Source: JBBSAT01 sp044223665
GTDB lineage: Bacteria > Myxococcota_A > Polyangia > Polyangiales > Sandaracinaceae
NCBI GenBank assembly: GCA_044223665.1
Contig: JBGALT010000015.1
Span: 18,505-82,504 of the forward strand
Direction: 5' to 3'
Length of the DNA stretch: 64,000 nt
Shown: one piece after another, positions 18,209-26,343 of the stretch
How the letters are laid out: every line of letters begins with the position of its first letter
Position numbering within the stretch: the stretch's first letter is position 1
The notes under the pieces: model-generated
Database searches by the model: none
The model's input: the letters and a program-made list of their open reading frames with translations, nothing else
Told to the model about the DNA's origin: nothing
Translations under genes and position numbers: made by a program

Positions 18209-19033
18209 ATGCGCCGGGCATCCGTGGCCTCGGGGGAGCATCCGGCCGAGCCCGCCGGCGAGGCCAAACGGCTCGCGCGCGCGCAGTCGAAGATCCGCGT
18301 GGGCGCGGTCGTGACCTCGAGCATGGTCAGCCCTGGGCGGGTCGCCGACCGCCTCTCCGAGGTGCTCGCGCGCCGCGTGCTGCTGCGCACCTACTCGACG
18401 TACGCGGGCGTCGTCGAGGCGGTCTCCGATGGCGACGTCGATCTCGCTTGGCTGCCGCCCATCGCCTACGTCCGCGCTCGCCGCCTCTCCTGCGTCGAGC
18501 TGCTGGCCACGGTCGAGCGCGATGGAAGGCCGGCGTATGCCTCGGCGCTGCTCGCGCGGCCGGGGACGATCGGCGACTGGTCGAGCCTCGCCGGCAAGCG
18601 CGCGGCGTGGGTCGACAACTGGTCGGCCGCTGGGTACGTGGTTCCCCGACGCCTGCTGCGCGAGCACGGCGTCTCGCCCGACCTGATGCTCAAGGCGCAG
18701 GGGTTCCTCGGTAGCTACGACGCGGTGCTGGATGCGCTGGCCACCGGCGCGGCGGACGTCGGCGCATCCTTCTGCCAGATCGACGACAAGGGCACGATCG
18801 TGCGGCGCCCGTGGACCGACGAGCTCGACGTGCTCGCCGTGAGCGACGCGATCCCCGGAGACACGCTCTGCGCGGCCCGCACCGCCGACGCACTGCTCGT
18901 GGAGGACGTGCGAGCGGCGATCGCCACACGCGAGATGCGCGCCGTCGTCGCGGAGCTCGGCGGCAGCCGCCTCGTCGAGGGAAACCCGGCCCGCTACGAC
19001 GCGCTCGAGCGGGAGCTGTTCAGCGCCGGCTGA
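18209..19033 (+). CDS. PhnD-like phosphate/phosphonate-binding protein
   Basis: The 274-residue protein has the PhnD/SsuA type II periplasmic-binding fold: RVGAVVTSSMVSPGRVADRL, TYAGVVEAVSDGDVDLAWLPPIAYV, LAGKRAAWVDNWSAAGYVVPRRLL and a LATGAADVGASFCQIDD segment. Unlike transported binding proteins it has no signal peptide or lipobox and no ABC permease or ATPase beside it. A cytosolic sensor or orphan role is therefore more likely than uptake. The ATG at 18209 was chosen, and an in-frame ATG at 18161 would add 16 residues. It is divergent from the CorC-like gene with about 170 bp between them. Confidence 0.72.
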   Translation: MRRASVASGEHPAEPAGEAKRLARAQSKIRVGAVVTSSMVSPGRVADRLSEVLARRVLLRTYSTYAGVVEAVSDGDVDLAWLPPIAYVRARRLSCVELLATVERDGRPAYASALLARPGTIGDWSSLAGKRAAWVDNWSAAGYVVPRRLLREHGVSPDLMLKAQGFLGSYDAVLDALATGAADVGASFCQIDDKGTIVRRPWTDELDVLAVSDAIPGDTLCAARTADALLVEDVRAAIATREMRAVVAELGGSRLVEGNPARYDALERELFSAG

Positions 19034-19170
19034 AGGGGCGCGAACAGCGCCGGTACGAGCCCGCATCTCCGGGCGAGCACGGGGGCCCACCGCGCGCGCG
19101 TCGCAGGGTGTGATCCGGACCAGTTGGCACTCCGGGGCGACTCGCGCTTGAATGCGCGCCGAGGTCCGCC

Positions 19171-19677
19171 ATGCGCTTCCGCTGCTCGAACGTCTTCCAC
19201 TGCGACGCCGAAACCTACTGGACGAAGGTCTTCTTCGACCCCGACTACAACAAGGGGCTCTACCTCGGGACGCTCGGCTTCAAGCAGTTCGAGATCCTCG
19301 ATCTCACGGGGGAGCCGGGCGGCGATCGCACGCGCAAGATGTTCACCGAGCCGAAGAGCGAGGCCCCGGCCGTCGTCACGAAGCTGATCGGTGGCGGGCT
19401 CTCGTACACCGAGACCGGCCGCTTCGACGCGAAGTCGCAGAAGTGGACCTACTCGATCACCACCAACAAGCTCTCCGACAAGGTCCGCATCGGGGGCACG
19501 CTCTGGGTCGAGCCGCGCGGCGACAAGCGCATCGAGCGCATCTGCGAGGTCGACCTCGAAGTGAACGTCTTCGGCGTCGGCGGCGTCGTCGAGAAGTTCA
19601 TCGCCGACACCACGCGCGAGAGCTACGAGAAGACGGCCGTCTACACCAACGCCTGGCTCGCCAAGCAAGGCCTCTGA
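19171..19677 (+). CDS. DUF2505 (SRPBCC-fold) protein
   Basis: The 168-residue cytosolic protein starts MRFRCSNVFHCDAETYWTKV and has the DUF2505 layout: FFDPDYNKGLYLGTLGFKQF, a beta-rich centre with TKLIGGGLSYTETGRF and WTYSITTNKLSDKVRIGGTL, and a C-terminal helix with VVEKFIADTTRESYEKTA. The family belongs to the SRPBCC hydrophobic-cavity superfamily and its ligand is unknown. It has no signal peptide. It is convergent with the HAD nucleotidase gene. Sequence and length (about 160) fit the family well. Confidence 0.8.
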   Translation: MRFRCSNVFHCDAETYWTKVFFDPDYNKGLYLGTLGFKQFEILDLTGEPGGDRTRKMFTEPKSEAPAVVTKLIGGGLSYTETGRFDAKSQKWTYSITTNKLSDKVRIGGTLWVEPRGDKRIERICEVDLEVNVFGVGGVVEKFIADTTRESYEKTAVYTNAWLAKQGL

Positions 19678-19750
19678 TCCGCGCGCCTCGCGCGCGCGTG
19701 GTACCGCACGTCGACGAGAGGAGCCCCGCGAGGGGAATCCCCGTCGCGCT

Positions 19751-21214
19751 TCAGTCCACGCCGCCCTCGGGACCGTTGTCGTGCGGCAGGCTCCCGCGGG
19801 GCGAGCGCAGGTACACGAACGGCGTGCTGGCGAGGAAGTTGGCGACCCGCGAGGTGTACACGTCGGCGTGGCGCTCGATCTGGCGCGCGAGGTGGCTCTT
19901 GTCGTTGCCCGTCCGCAGGATGAGACCCCAGCGCCGGTTCCCGAGCTCGCCCGAGGTGCGGGCCAGCGGCGCGATGCGCTCGTCGAGCGAGACCAGCTGC
20001 GTGCGCAGCTCGCGCATGTCCGCGCGCAAGCGCCCCACGTCGAGCCCTTCGATGCGAGGCCCGTACGCCTTGTCGGCGCGCTGCACGGCCAGGCGCATCA
20101 GCGAGTAGCGGTGCTCGAGCACCTCTTTCTCCTCCATCAGACGGGAGAGCTCGCGCTGGGCCGCCTTGAAGGTCTCGAGCGCCTCGAGCTCGCGCTCGAG
20201 CTCGCGCAGCACGAGGCAGGTGCGCCACCGGTTGATGCTCTTGCTGATGTTCACGTCGGCGAAGATGTGATCGCCGATGTAGAGGATGTCCTCGCCGCGC
20301 AGGCCGAGCGACTCCTCGACCAGACGCGCGTGCCCACCGAGGTAGACGCGCCTGGGCTCGAGCCGACCCGTGCGAGGCAGGAGGCGACCCTCTTCGTCGA
20401 TCACGTCGAAGGCCGGCATGCGCTCGGTGAAGAAGGCCGGCTTGCGCGCACCGACGATCACCAGCTCGAAGAGCGAGCGCCACCCTCGGCCGTCGAGGAA
20501 GCGGTCGAAGACGTGGCTCATCATCGCCTGCGTGTAGCTCCACTCGCTGTTGGTGATGACGCAGAGCTTCTTGCCGGAGGCCTGCAGATCCATGAGCGCG
20601 AGCGGCAGCTCCGGATCGAGCACGACGTAGCGATCGGGGTCCTGTGCGATCTCGGCCTTGAGCTCGCCTTCGAGGTGCGAGGCGTCGAGAGCGCGGCGCA
20701 CCTCGGCGTAGAGCGCCGCGTACGAGGCCGAGCGGAGCGCGGTCTCGGCGAGCTTGCCGCCATCGAAGAGATCGACGAGCTGCATGTAGAGGCAGGCCTC
20801 GGAGAGGCTGAACAGCGTGTTGGCGAACACCCAGCGCTTGTTGTCCGAGAGGTCCACGACCACGCGCTCGTACGCCGCGCGCTGGGCCTCGAACTCGAGC
20901 ATCGACGTGCCGTGGCACGCGCGCTTCACGTAGCCGAAGCGGTTGGCCTTCACGAGGTTGCCGAGCTCGGTGTCCACGATCAGCCCGATCGTCGCGAGCT
21001 CGGGGTCGAAGACCAGCCCGTCGACCGGGATCCCCGCCGCGCCGAGGCGGGCCCGCGCGTGCTCGTAGGCGCGCTGCTCCCAGCGGTCCACGTGGTAGTG
21101 GACGAGCGTGTAGTCCATGTCGAAGCCGATGGCCTCGATCGAGCGGAGGTTCAGCGTGCGGTTGCAGAAGATGCGCCGCGCGGGCGGCGGAAGTGACGCG
21201 TCGTCGACGATCAT
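19751..21214 (-). CDS. HAD-IG family 5'-nucleotidase
   Basis: The 487-residue cytosolic protein has HAD motif I IGFDMDYTLVHY (Asp32 nucleophile, Asp34), a large cap with FEAQRAAYERVVVDLSD and LYMQLVDLFDGGKLA, motif II KKLCVITNSEWSY, motif III around VGARKPAFF, and motif IV ILYIGDHIFADV. Length and order match the cN-II-like HAD-IG 5'-nucleotidases that dephosphorylate purine monophosphates. A coiled segment (about 340-440) follows, with REVL/EKEVLEHRYSLMRLAVQ character. The ATG at 21214 was chosen because upstream in-frame sequence is Arg-rich noncoding. It is followed upstream on the same strand by mtnA, 120 bp away. Confidence 0.9.
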   Translation of the reverse strand: MIVDDASLPPPARRIFCNRTLNLRSIEAIGFDMDYTLVHYHVDRWEQRAYEHARARLGAAGIPVDGLVFDPELATIGLIVDTELGNLVKANRFGYVKRACHGTSMLEFEAQRAAYERVVVDLSDNKRWVFANTLFSLSEACLYMQLVDLFDGGKLAETALRSASYAALYAEVRRALDASHLEGELKAEIAQDPDRYVVLDPELPLALMDLQASGKKLCVITNSEWSYTQAMMSHVFDRFLDGRGWRSLFELVIVGARKPAFFTERMPAFDVIDEEGRLLPRTGRLEPRRVYLGGHARLVEESLGLRGEDILYIGDHIFADVNISKSINRWRTCLVLRELERELEALETFKAAQRELSRLMEEKEVLEHRYSLMRLAVQRADKAYGPRIEGLDVGRLRADMRELRTQLVSLDERIAPLARTSGELGNRRWGLILRTGNDKSHLARQIERHADVYTSRVANFLASTPFVYLRSPRGSLPHDNGPEGGVD

Positions 21215-21334
21215 TCGTGCGAGGGTTAGGGCCCGGCTCGAGCCAAGTCCATCGGATCGGCGTCGGAGCGACCGGCGTCGAGCCCGGGGCAAGCCGTCCC
21301 GCGCGCGTCTCGAGCCCCGCCCTCCCCCGTGGAG

Positions 21335-22453
21335 TCACCGCGCCGCGCGGCGTGCGGCGGCGAACGTCGACGGGGTCTCTCCGGCGCCCGGCCGGATCGT
21401 GCCGCGCTCGGTGTAGAGGGCGCGCACGTAGCGAGCCGGCGTCACGTCGAACGCGGGATGCCGGCACGGCACGCCCTCCGGGACCATCACGCGCTCCCCG
21501 ACGCGCGCGACCTCGTCGCGCGAGCGCTCTTCGATGGGGATCTCGGCGCCCGTCGGGGTCGCGAGGTCGACGGTGCTCCAGGGGGCGGCGACCGTGAACG
21601 GGACCTCGTGCGCCGCGCAGAGGACGGCATGGGCGTAGGTGCCGATCTTGTTGGCCGTGTCGCCGTTCGCGGCGATGCGATCGGCGCCGACGACCGCGAA
21701 GTGGATCTCGCCCCGCCCGAGGAAGTGCGCGCTCATCCCGTCCGTGATGACCTCGACCGGAATCCCGTCCTCGTGGAGCTCGAACGCGGTCAGGCGGGCG
21801 CCCTGCAGGTACGGCCGCGTCTCGCAGGCGAGCACGCGCACGACCTTGCCGAGGGCGTGGGCCGCGCGGATCACGCCGAGCGCCGTGCCGAATCCACCGG
21901 TGGCGAGCGCCCCCGCGTTGCAGTGCGTGAGGATGGTCGCGCCCTCCGGCACGTCGGCCGCTCCGAGCGCGCCCATCGCGCGACACGACGCCACGTCCTC
22001 GAGGTGGATCTGCTCGGCCTCCGCGCGCATGGCCTCCGCCCGGTCGCGCGGCGCGAGACGGGCGACCTCGGCCGCGCGCCGCGACATCCGCGCGATCGCC
22101 CACGCGAGGTTCACGGCGGTGGGTCGTGTGCGGCCGAGCACGCGGCCGGCGCCGCCCATCGACGCCAGGAACGTCGCCGCGTCTCCGTCGACGCGGTGCG
22201 CGACCTGCGCCAGCCCGTAGGCAGCGGCGATGCCGATCGCCGGCGCGCCACGGACGACCATGTCGCGGATGCCCGCCGCGACGGCGTCCGGCTCGGTGCA
22301 GCGGAGGTAGACGCGCTCGTTCGGGAGGCGCCGCTGGTCGAGCAGGACCACGTCGAAGCTCGCCGGATCGATCTCGACGGCAGCGAACGTCGCGCTCCCC
22401 GAGAGCGGGGCGCGGCCGAGGGAGGGGAGCATCATGCGATCGCGTAGTACCAT
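21335..22453 (-). CDS. mtnA: S-methyl-5-thioribose-1-phosphate isomerase MtnA
   Basis: The protein of about 372 residues isomerises methylthioribose-1-phosphate to methylthioribulose-1-phosphate in methionine salvage. Motifs seen: VLLDQRRLPNERVYLRC, MVVRGAPAIGIAAAYGLA, RPTAVNLAWAI, the catalytic Cys in ILTHCNAGALATGGFGTAL (Cys178) and Asp in VVGADRIAANGDTANKIGTY (Asp258). These separate it from regulatory eIF2B subunits. ATGs at 22453, 22435 and 22432 are possible starts, and the first is 7 bases from a divergent GTG. No other methionine-salvage gene is in the window. Confidence 0.93.
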   Translation of the reverse strand: MVLRDRMMLPSLGRAPLSGSATFAAVEIDPASFDVVLLDQRRLPNERVYLRCTEPDAVAAGIRDMVVRGAPAIGIAAAYGLAQVAHRVDGDAATFLASMGGAGRVLGRTRPTAVNLAWAIARMSRRAAEVARLAPRDRAEAMRAEAEQIHLEDVASCRAMGALGAADVPEGATILTHCNAGALATGGFGTALGVIRAAHALGKVVRVLACETRPYLQGARLTAFELHEDGIPVEVITDGMSAHFLGRGEIHFAVVGADRIAANGDTANKIGTYAHAVLCAAHEVPFTVAAPWSTVDLATPTGAEIPIEERSRDEVARVGERVMVPEGVPCRHPAFDVTPARYVRALYTERGTIRPGAGETPSTFAAARRAAR

Positions 22454-22459
22454 GGCGTC

Positions 22460-22894
22460 GTGATCCCCCCTCGCGCTCCCGCTCGTCGCTCCTGGCCCGG
22501 CCGGACCCTCGGCCTCGCCGTCGTCACGCTGCTGGCGCTCCTCGGCTGCAAGAACCGCCACCTGCGCATCGACGACACGCTCGTCTGCACCCCGGGCGAG
22601 GGCCTCACCGTCGGCTGCACCGGCGAGGTCGGCCTCGTGTGCGAGGGCGATCCCACCTTGTCGGTGTGCGACGGCGCGATCTCGATCCACGACTGCAACC
22701 CGTCGGTCGCCCTCGCCACCAACGACGACGCGTCGGACACCACGCGCTGTCCGTCGGTCTCGGTCACGTGCCCGACGAGCGGTCGGGCGACGATCATCAC
22801 GCGCGCGGCATCGGGCAGCGAGTACGGCTGCTACTGGGACGTGCGTCACGGCGTGGCGCCCGCGGACGGCGGCGCCCGCGACGGCGGCCCCTGA
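22460..22894 (+). CDS. Small Cys-rich lipoprotein
   Basis: The 144-residue lipoprotein starts at GTG with a long signal (TLGLAVVTLLALLGC, lipid Cys near 29). The mature part has eight or more Cys in short beta segments: DDTLVCTPGEGLTVGC, GLVCEGDPTLSVCDG, HDCNPS, RCPSVSVTCPTSG, GCYWDV. The pattern suggests a small disulfide-bonded beta fold. It is divergent from mtnA with only six bases between start codons, and 28 bp upstream of the zinc-ribbon gene, with which it may form an operon. No family was recognised. Confidence 0.62.
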   Translation: MIPPRAPARRSWPGRTLGLAVVTLLALLGCKNRHLRIDDTLVCTPGEGLTVGCTGEVGLVCEGDPTLSVCDGAISIHDCNPSVALATNDDASDTTRCPSVSVTCPTSGRATIITRAASGSEYGCYWDVRHGVAPADGGARDGGP

Positions 22895-22922
22895 GCCATC
22901 ACCCGAGAGAGGAAGCGAGCCC

Positions 22923-23258
22923 ATGTACTGTCAGGTCTGCGGCGCGACGGCGCCCACGCGATCGGTGTCCTTCTCCCAGAACGTCGGCGTCGTCGTGATG
23001 CGCTTCTCGCGCACGGTCTCCGGCAACCTCTGTCGGTCCTGCATCGACAGCACCTTCTGGCGCACGACGCTCATCACGATGTTCTTCGGGTGGTGGGGTG
23101 TCCTCTCGTTCTTCACGACGCTGTTCATCCTGCCTTCGAACATCGCCCAGTACCTCGGCGCCCTCTCGCTGCCGCGCTCGGCCCCGGCCGGCGGCTTGCC
23201 GGGCGGAGATCCGCGCGTCGGTCCGGGCGGCCGGCCCGCCGGGCCGCCGCCGCAGTGA
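22923..23258 (+). CDS. Zinc-ribbon membrane protein
   Basis: The 111-residue protein starts with a Cys4 zinc ribbon (MYCQVCGATAPTRSVSFSQN, then NLCRSCI), followed by two hydrophobic segments (TTLITMFFGWWGVLSFFTTLF and an ILPSNIAQYLGAL amphipathic stretch), and a Pro/Gly-rich tail. The combination of an N-terminal Cys-x-x-Cys pair, QNVGVVVMRF and GWWGVLSFF is a recurring small bacterial family without known function. A good ribosome-binding site (GAGAGGAAG) precedes the ATG. It is convergent with the methyltransferase. Confidence 0.7.
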   Translation: MYCQVCGATAPTRSVSFSQNVGVVVMRFSRTVSGNLCRSCIDSTFWRTTLITMFFGWWGVLSFFTTLFILPSNIAQYLGALSLPRSAPAGGLPGGDPRVGPGGRPAGPPPQ

Positions 23259-23273
23259 AGCTCACTCGTCGAC

Positions 23274-23314
23274 CCGACGCGCGCCTCCACGCGTGAAGGT
23301 GCGCGGCGCGTCGG
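23274..23314. terminator. Possible bidirectional hairpin between convergent genes
   Basis: CCGACGCGC (23274-23282) pairs with GCGCGTCGG (23306-23314). It lies between the convergent zinc-ribbon and methyltransferase genes and has no T-tract, so it is tentative. Confidence 0.35.
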
Positions 23315-23329
23315 TGCGCGCCGATCGCG

Positions 23330-24268
23330 TCAGCCGGGACGGCCGGCCCGCGCCGCGCCGGTGACGACGGTGAGAGACACGGGCCCGCCCGCGAAGTACG
23401 TCTCGAGGGCCCGCTCACACTCGTCGAGGACGGTCTCGTTGCCGGGCTCGAGCCCCGCGACCCAGCGCCACTCGGACAGGGCGGTCGCGCGCACGAGAGG
23501 ATCGGCGAAGAGCTCTCGCGCGCTCTTGAAGGCGAGCTTGTGCTCCTCCGTCGTGACCTCCACCGGCGCGAAGCCCGCCTGGATCAGCTGCTCGCGCCAC
23601 GCCTCGGCGCTCGGGTGGCGGCCAGCCAGGAGCTCGGCGCGGCGCCCGACCGCCGTCAGATCTCGGCGGAGCGCGACCTCGCGGAGCATGTCGATCGCTT
23701 CCTCGAAGGTTCCTGCGAGCGGACGGGAGAGCAGCGCACGACCACCGGGGACGAGCACGCGCCGGATCTCGCCGAGCACGGCGCGCTCGCCCGGGGGCGC
23801 GCCCGCGCCGGCCCAGGAGAAGTCGCCATCGAGCGCCCCGAACACGAGGTTGCCCACGACGACGTCGAAGACCTCGTCGCCGAACGAGAGCTCGGAGGCC
23901 GTCTCGACCTTGAAGAAGATCCGCTTGCCGTGCTGCTCGATCGCGCGACGGCGGGCGAGATCGAGCAGGCCCGAGTCCCGGTCGACGGCGATCACGCGTC
24001 CCTGGCCGGTCATCCGGCGCAGCACGTCGAGCGCGGGGTGCCCGGTGCCGCAGCCGACGTCGAGCACCTGTCCGCGCGTCCCGGGCGGGATGGCATCCAG
24101 GAGCGCGCGAGAGAACAGCGCGGAGTAGCGGGGGACGACGACGGAGTCGTAGAGCGCGGCTTCCTGCGGCGTGCTGGTCTGCGCCGAGGGCCGAGAGATG
24201 CGACCGGGGTCGGGCGGCGGCGGCGCCGTCGAGCCTTCACGGATGTCGGTCACGTCGTCGTCCTTCAT
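23330..24268 (-). CDS. Class I SAM-dependent methyltransferase
   Basis: The 312-residue protein has a Pro-rich N-terminus and then a Rossmann methyltransferase: motif I GQVLDVGCGTGHPALDVL (about 67-83), acidic strand-2 end VIAVDRDSGLLDLARRR, motif II FDVVVGNLVFGAL, and RRVLVPGGRALLSRPLAGT with the motif III proline/glycine turn. The C-terminal half is helical (EEAIDMLREVALRRDL, AFKSARELFADPLVRATALSEW). It resembles UbiE/COQ5-like or other small-molecule methyltransferases, and the substrate is not predictable. It ends with an extra Ala/Gly tail. Confidence 0.82.
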   Translation of the reverse strand: MKDDDVTDIREGSTAPPPPDPGRISRPSAQTSTPQEAALYDSVVVPRYSALFSRALLDAIPPGTRGQVLDVGCGTGHPALDVLRRMTGQGRVIAVDRDSGLLDLARRRAIEQHGKRIFFKVETASELSFGDEVFDVVVGNLVFGALDGDFSWAGAGAPPGERAVLGEIRRVLVPGGRALLSRPLAGTFEEAIDMLREVALRRDLTAVGRRAELLAGRHPSAEAWREQLIQAGFAPVEVTTEEHKLAFKSARELFADPLVRATALSEWRWVAGLEPGNETVLDECERALETYFAGGPVSLTVVTGAARAGRPG

Positions 24269-24336
24269 CGCGAGGCATCATCGTGCCACAGCGCGGGCGA
24301 CGATTCCGGACACGCGTCCGCGCGCGACCTCGCCGA

Positions 24337-25047
24337 TCAGGACGGGCGCGGCTTGCGACCCTGAGGCCCGCCACCGCGGGGCCCCGATCCCGGGCGCGGG
24401 CCGCCGCGCCCCGGTGCGGGCTCGGGCACGAGCGCGGTGACCGCCTCGCGGGCGAGCTCGCCGATCGTGGCCTCGCCCTCCAGGTCGGCGACGACGACCT
24501 TGCGCTCGTCGCGCACGAGCGGCCGGATCTTGCTGGCCGCGCTGGGGTCCCCGAACGTCGCCAGCGCCTCGATGGCGCACGCCACGACGTCGGCGCGCCG
24601 ATGCTCGAGGAAGCGCGCGACGAGCGGCACCGGATCGGGATCGAAGACCTCCGTCAGGATGAACGGCAGCTCCTCCATCGCGGGGCCGTCGTGCCCGCGT
24701 GCGAGCAGGTCTTCGACACCGGTCGCGACCTCCTTGAAGCGATCGTAGGCCAGCTCGAGCAAGCTCTCGCCCGCCTCGGCGCGCGCCGAGAGGTCTTCCT
24801 CGTCGAGGATGCGCAACAAGACGGCGACGGGCTCGGGCCCGGGCAGCTCCGAGGCGAGCGTCGCCAGCCGGTAGAGCCGGATCGAGCGATCGTCGCCGGG
24901 CGCGAGCGCGAAGGCCTCGTCGGCAGCGGCAGCGAGCGCCCGCGAGAGCGCGTCCGGCTCGGCGGAGGAGAAGAACGCCTCTTCGGCCTCGCGCAGGGCG
25001 CGCTCGGCGGCGAACAAGGAATCGAGGCTCGAACGCGTGTCGGTCAT
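24337..25047 (-). CDS. HEAT-repeat-like protein
   Basis: The 236-residue protein has a helical N-terminus followed by helix pairs that look like degenerate HEAT repeats: PEPVAVLLRILDEEDLSARAEAGESLL, PVPLVARFLEHRRADVVACAIEALATFGDPSA and KIRPLVRDERK (read in parts), covering about residues 70-195. The C-terminus is a basic Gly/Pro/Arg tail (about 205-236) that could be disordered or bind nucleic acid. No signal peptide or catalytic motif is visible. It lies between the methyltransferase and DedA genes on the same strand, but the gap to DedA is 113 bp. Confidence 0.62.
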   Translation of the reverse strand: MTDTRSSLDSLFAAERALREAEEAFFSSAEPDALSRALAAAADEAFALAPGDDRSIRLYRLATLASELPGPEPVAVLLRILDEEDLSARAEAGESLLELAYDRFKEVATGVEDLLARGHDGPAMEELPFILTEVFDPDPVPLVARFLEHRRADVVACAIEALATFGDPSAASKIRPLVRDERKVVVADLEGEATIGELAREAVTALVPEPAPGRGGPRPGSGPRGGGPQGRKPRPS

Positions 25048-25160
25048 GGCGCGCGAGGTCTCCCAGCCCGGCGGCCCGGGTCAAGTGCTCGTTGGCCCGA
25101 GGAGCGCTCCCGATCCCCGGCGAGGATCGGGGGCGTCCCGTCCGCGCGTCGCGACGGGGC

Positions 25161-25811
25161 TCAGGCGCTCGGGTCGGTCTTCGCCGGCGCCGCCTCGGCG
25201 CGCTGCTCTTCTCGACGCTTCAGCCACGTCCGGACGCCGTGCACGATCGCCACGAGCGCGAGCCCTCCCACGATCAGGAACATCACCCAGTGCTCGGCCG
25301 TGGCCGCGCGCGTCAGCGCCTCGTCGATGCTCTCGGAGAAGTACCAGCCGAGGAGCATGAAGAGCGGCATCGACACGGCGAGAGCCAGCATGTCGGCGAT
25401 GATGAAGCGCGGGTACGAGATCCCGTGGATCGCCGAGATCGCGAAGATGGCGCCGCGCAGACCGGCCACGTGGCGCGCGAGGAACACCACGACGCTGCCG
25501 TGCTTGTGGATCTTGTCCTCGAACCAGGCGCGCCGCTCCGGCGGCATCACGCGCTTGATGAACTTGCGCTCGTAGATCGCCGGCCCGATGCGGCGCGCCA
25601 GCCAGTAGAGCACCGTGTCGCCGACGAAGACGCCCACGGCCAGGACGGCGCACGTCAGTCGCAGATCGGTGATCCCTCGCTGCGCCAGGATCGCGCCCGA
25701 GATGAAGACGATGTCCTCGGGAAGTGGGATCCCCATGCCGGCCGCGACCAGCGCCGCGAACATGAGGCCGTAGCTCCCCTGCTCGACGAAGAAGTTGACG
25801 GCCTGATCCAC
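25161..25811 (-). CDS. DedA/SNARE-associated family membrane protein
   Basis: The 216-residue inner-membrane protein has the DedA pattern: AALVAAGMGIPLPEDIVFISGAI (re-entrant loop with the conserved acidic Pro-Glu-Asp), FVGDTVLYWLARRIG, FLARHVAGLRGAIFAISAI with the conserved Arg pair, and a final helix VMFLIVGGLALVAIVHGV. DedA proteins are proton-dependent lipid (undecaprenyl phosphate or phosphatidylethanolamine) flippases or scramblases needed for envelope integrity. It lies 7 bases downstream of the next gene (25819-26259), so they are probably co-transcribed. Confidence 0.88.
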   Translation of the reverse strand: MDQAVNFFVEQGSYGLMFAALVAAGMGIPLPEDIVFISGAILAQRGITDLRLTCAVLAVGVFVGDTVLYWLARRIGPAIYERKFIKRVMPPERRAWFEDKIHKHGSVVVFLARHVAGLRGAIFAISAIHGISYPRFIIADMLALAVSMPLFMLLGWYFSESIDEALTRAATAEHWVMFLIVGGLALVAIVHGVRTWLKRREEQRAEAAPAKTDPSA

Positions 25812-25818
25812 GAGGCCC

Positions 25819-26259
25819 TCACCCCGCGTAGGGGAACACGCGCAGGTCGTCGCCGAAGGACTGGAGCATGCTCCGATCCGTACGCGACTCGAAGGCCGAG
25901 AGCACGCCGGTCCCTGCCTGAACGACGTGGCCGGTGACGTGCATCAACGTCCCGCTCCGCGAGGCCTTGGCCGGGGTCAGCGAGAGATAGAGGTGCCCGC
26001 TCTCGGTCTGGAACGAGAGCTCCTTGGTGCGCCCCGCGATCAGCGCGGCCACGTCCCGGCCCAGCTCGTTGGCCTCCCGCCGCGTCACGCGCGAGCGCGC
26101 GCGCACGACGAAGCCTTCACTCACCAGCAAGAGCTGGGAGAGGAACACGGGATCACCCTCTCCGGGCTCCAGGTCTTCCGCCACGATGGCGAGCACGAAC
26201 GCCTCGCACGGCAACTGCGCCGCTCCGATCACGGGCGGAGGATGACACGAATCGGTCAT
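25819..26259 (-). CDS. Hypothetical protein upstream of DedA
   Basis: The 146-residue cytosolic protein begins MTDSCHPPPVIGAAQLPC and contains EAFVLAIVAEDLEPGEGD, FLSQLLLVSEGFVVRARSRV, GRTKELSFQTESGHLYLSLT and MHVTGHVVQAGTGVLSAFES. It is mostly beta with one helix. It has no signal peptide and no recognised domain. It is immediately upstream of the DedA gene and probably shares its promoter. A small ligand-binding or accessory role is possible but not supported. Confidence 0.6.
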   Translation of the reverse strand: MTDSCHPPPVIGAAQLPCEAFVLAIVAEDLEPGEGDPVFLSQLLLVSEGFVVRARSRVTRREANELGRDVAALIAGRTKELSFQTESGHLYLSLTPAKASRSGTLMHVTGHVVQAGTGVLSAFESRTDRSMLQSFGDDLRVFPYAG

Positions 26260-26343
26260 TTGGCATCGCGATGGATGTCGTGGGGGACGCCCGAGGGAGA
26301 CGGGGGATGTCCTCCGTTCAGCCTCCGCAGAAACCGGAACCGG

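Noticed and set aside
19724..19735. Short CCCC/GGGG hairpin between convergent genes
   Set aside because: The stem has only four pairs and no T-tract, which is too weak to call a terminator.
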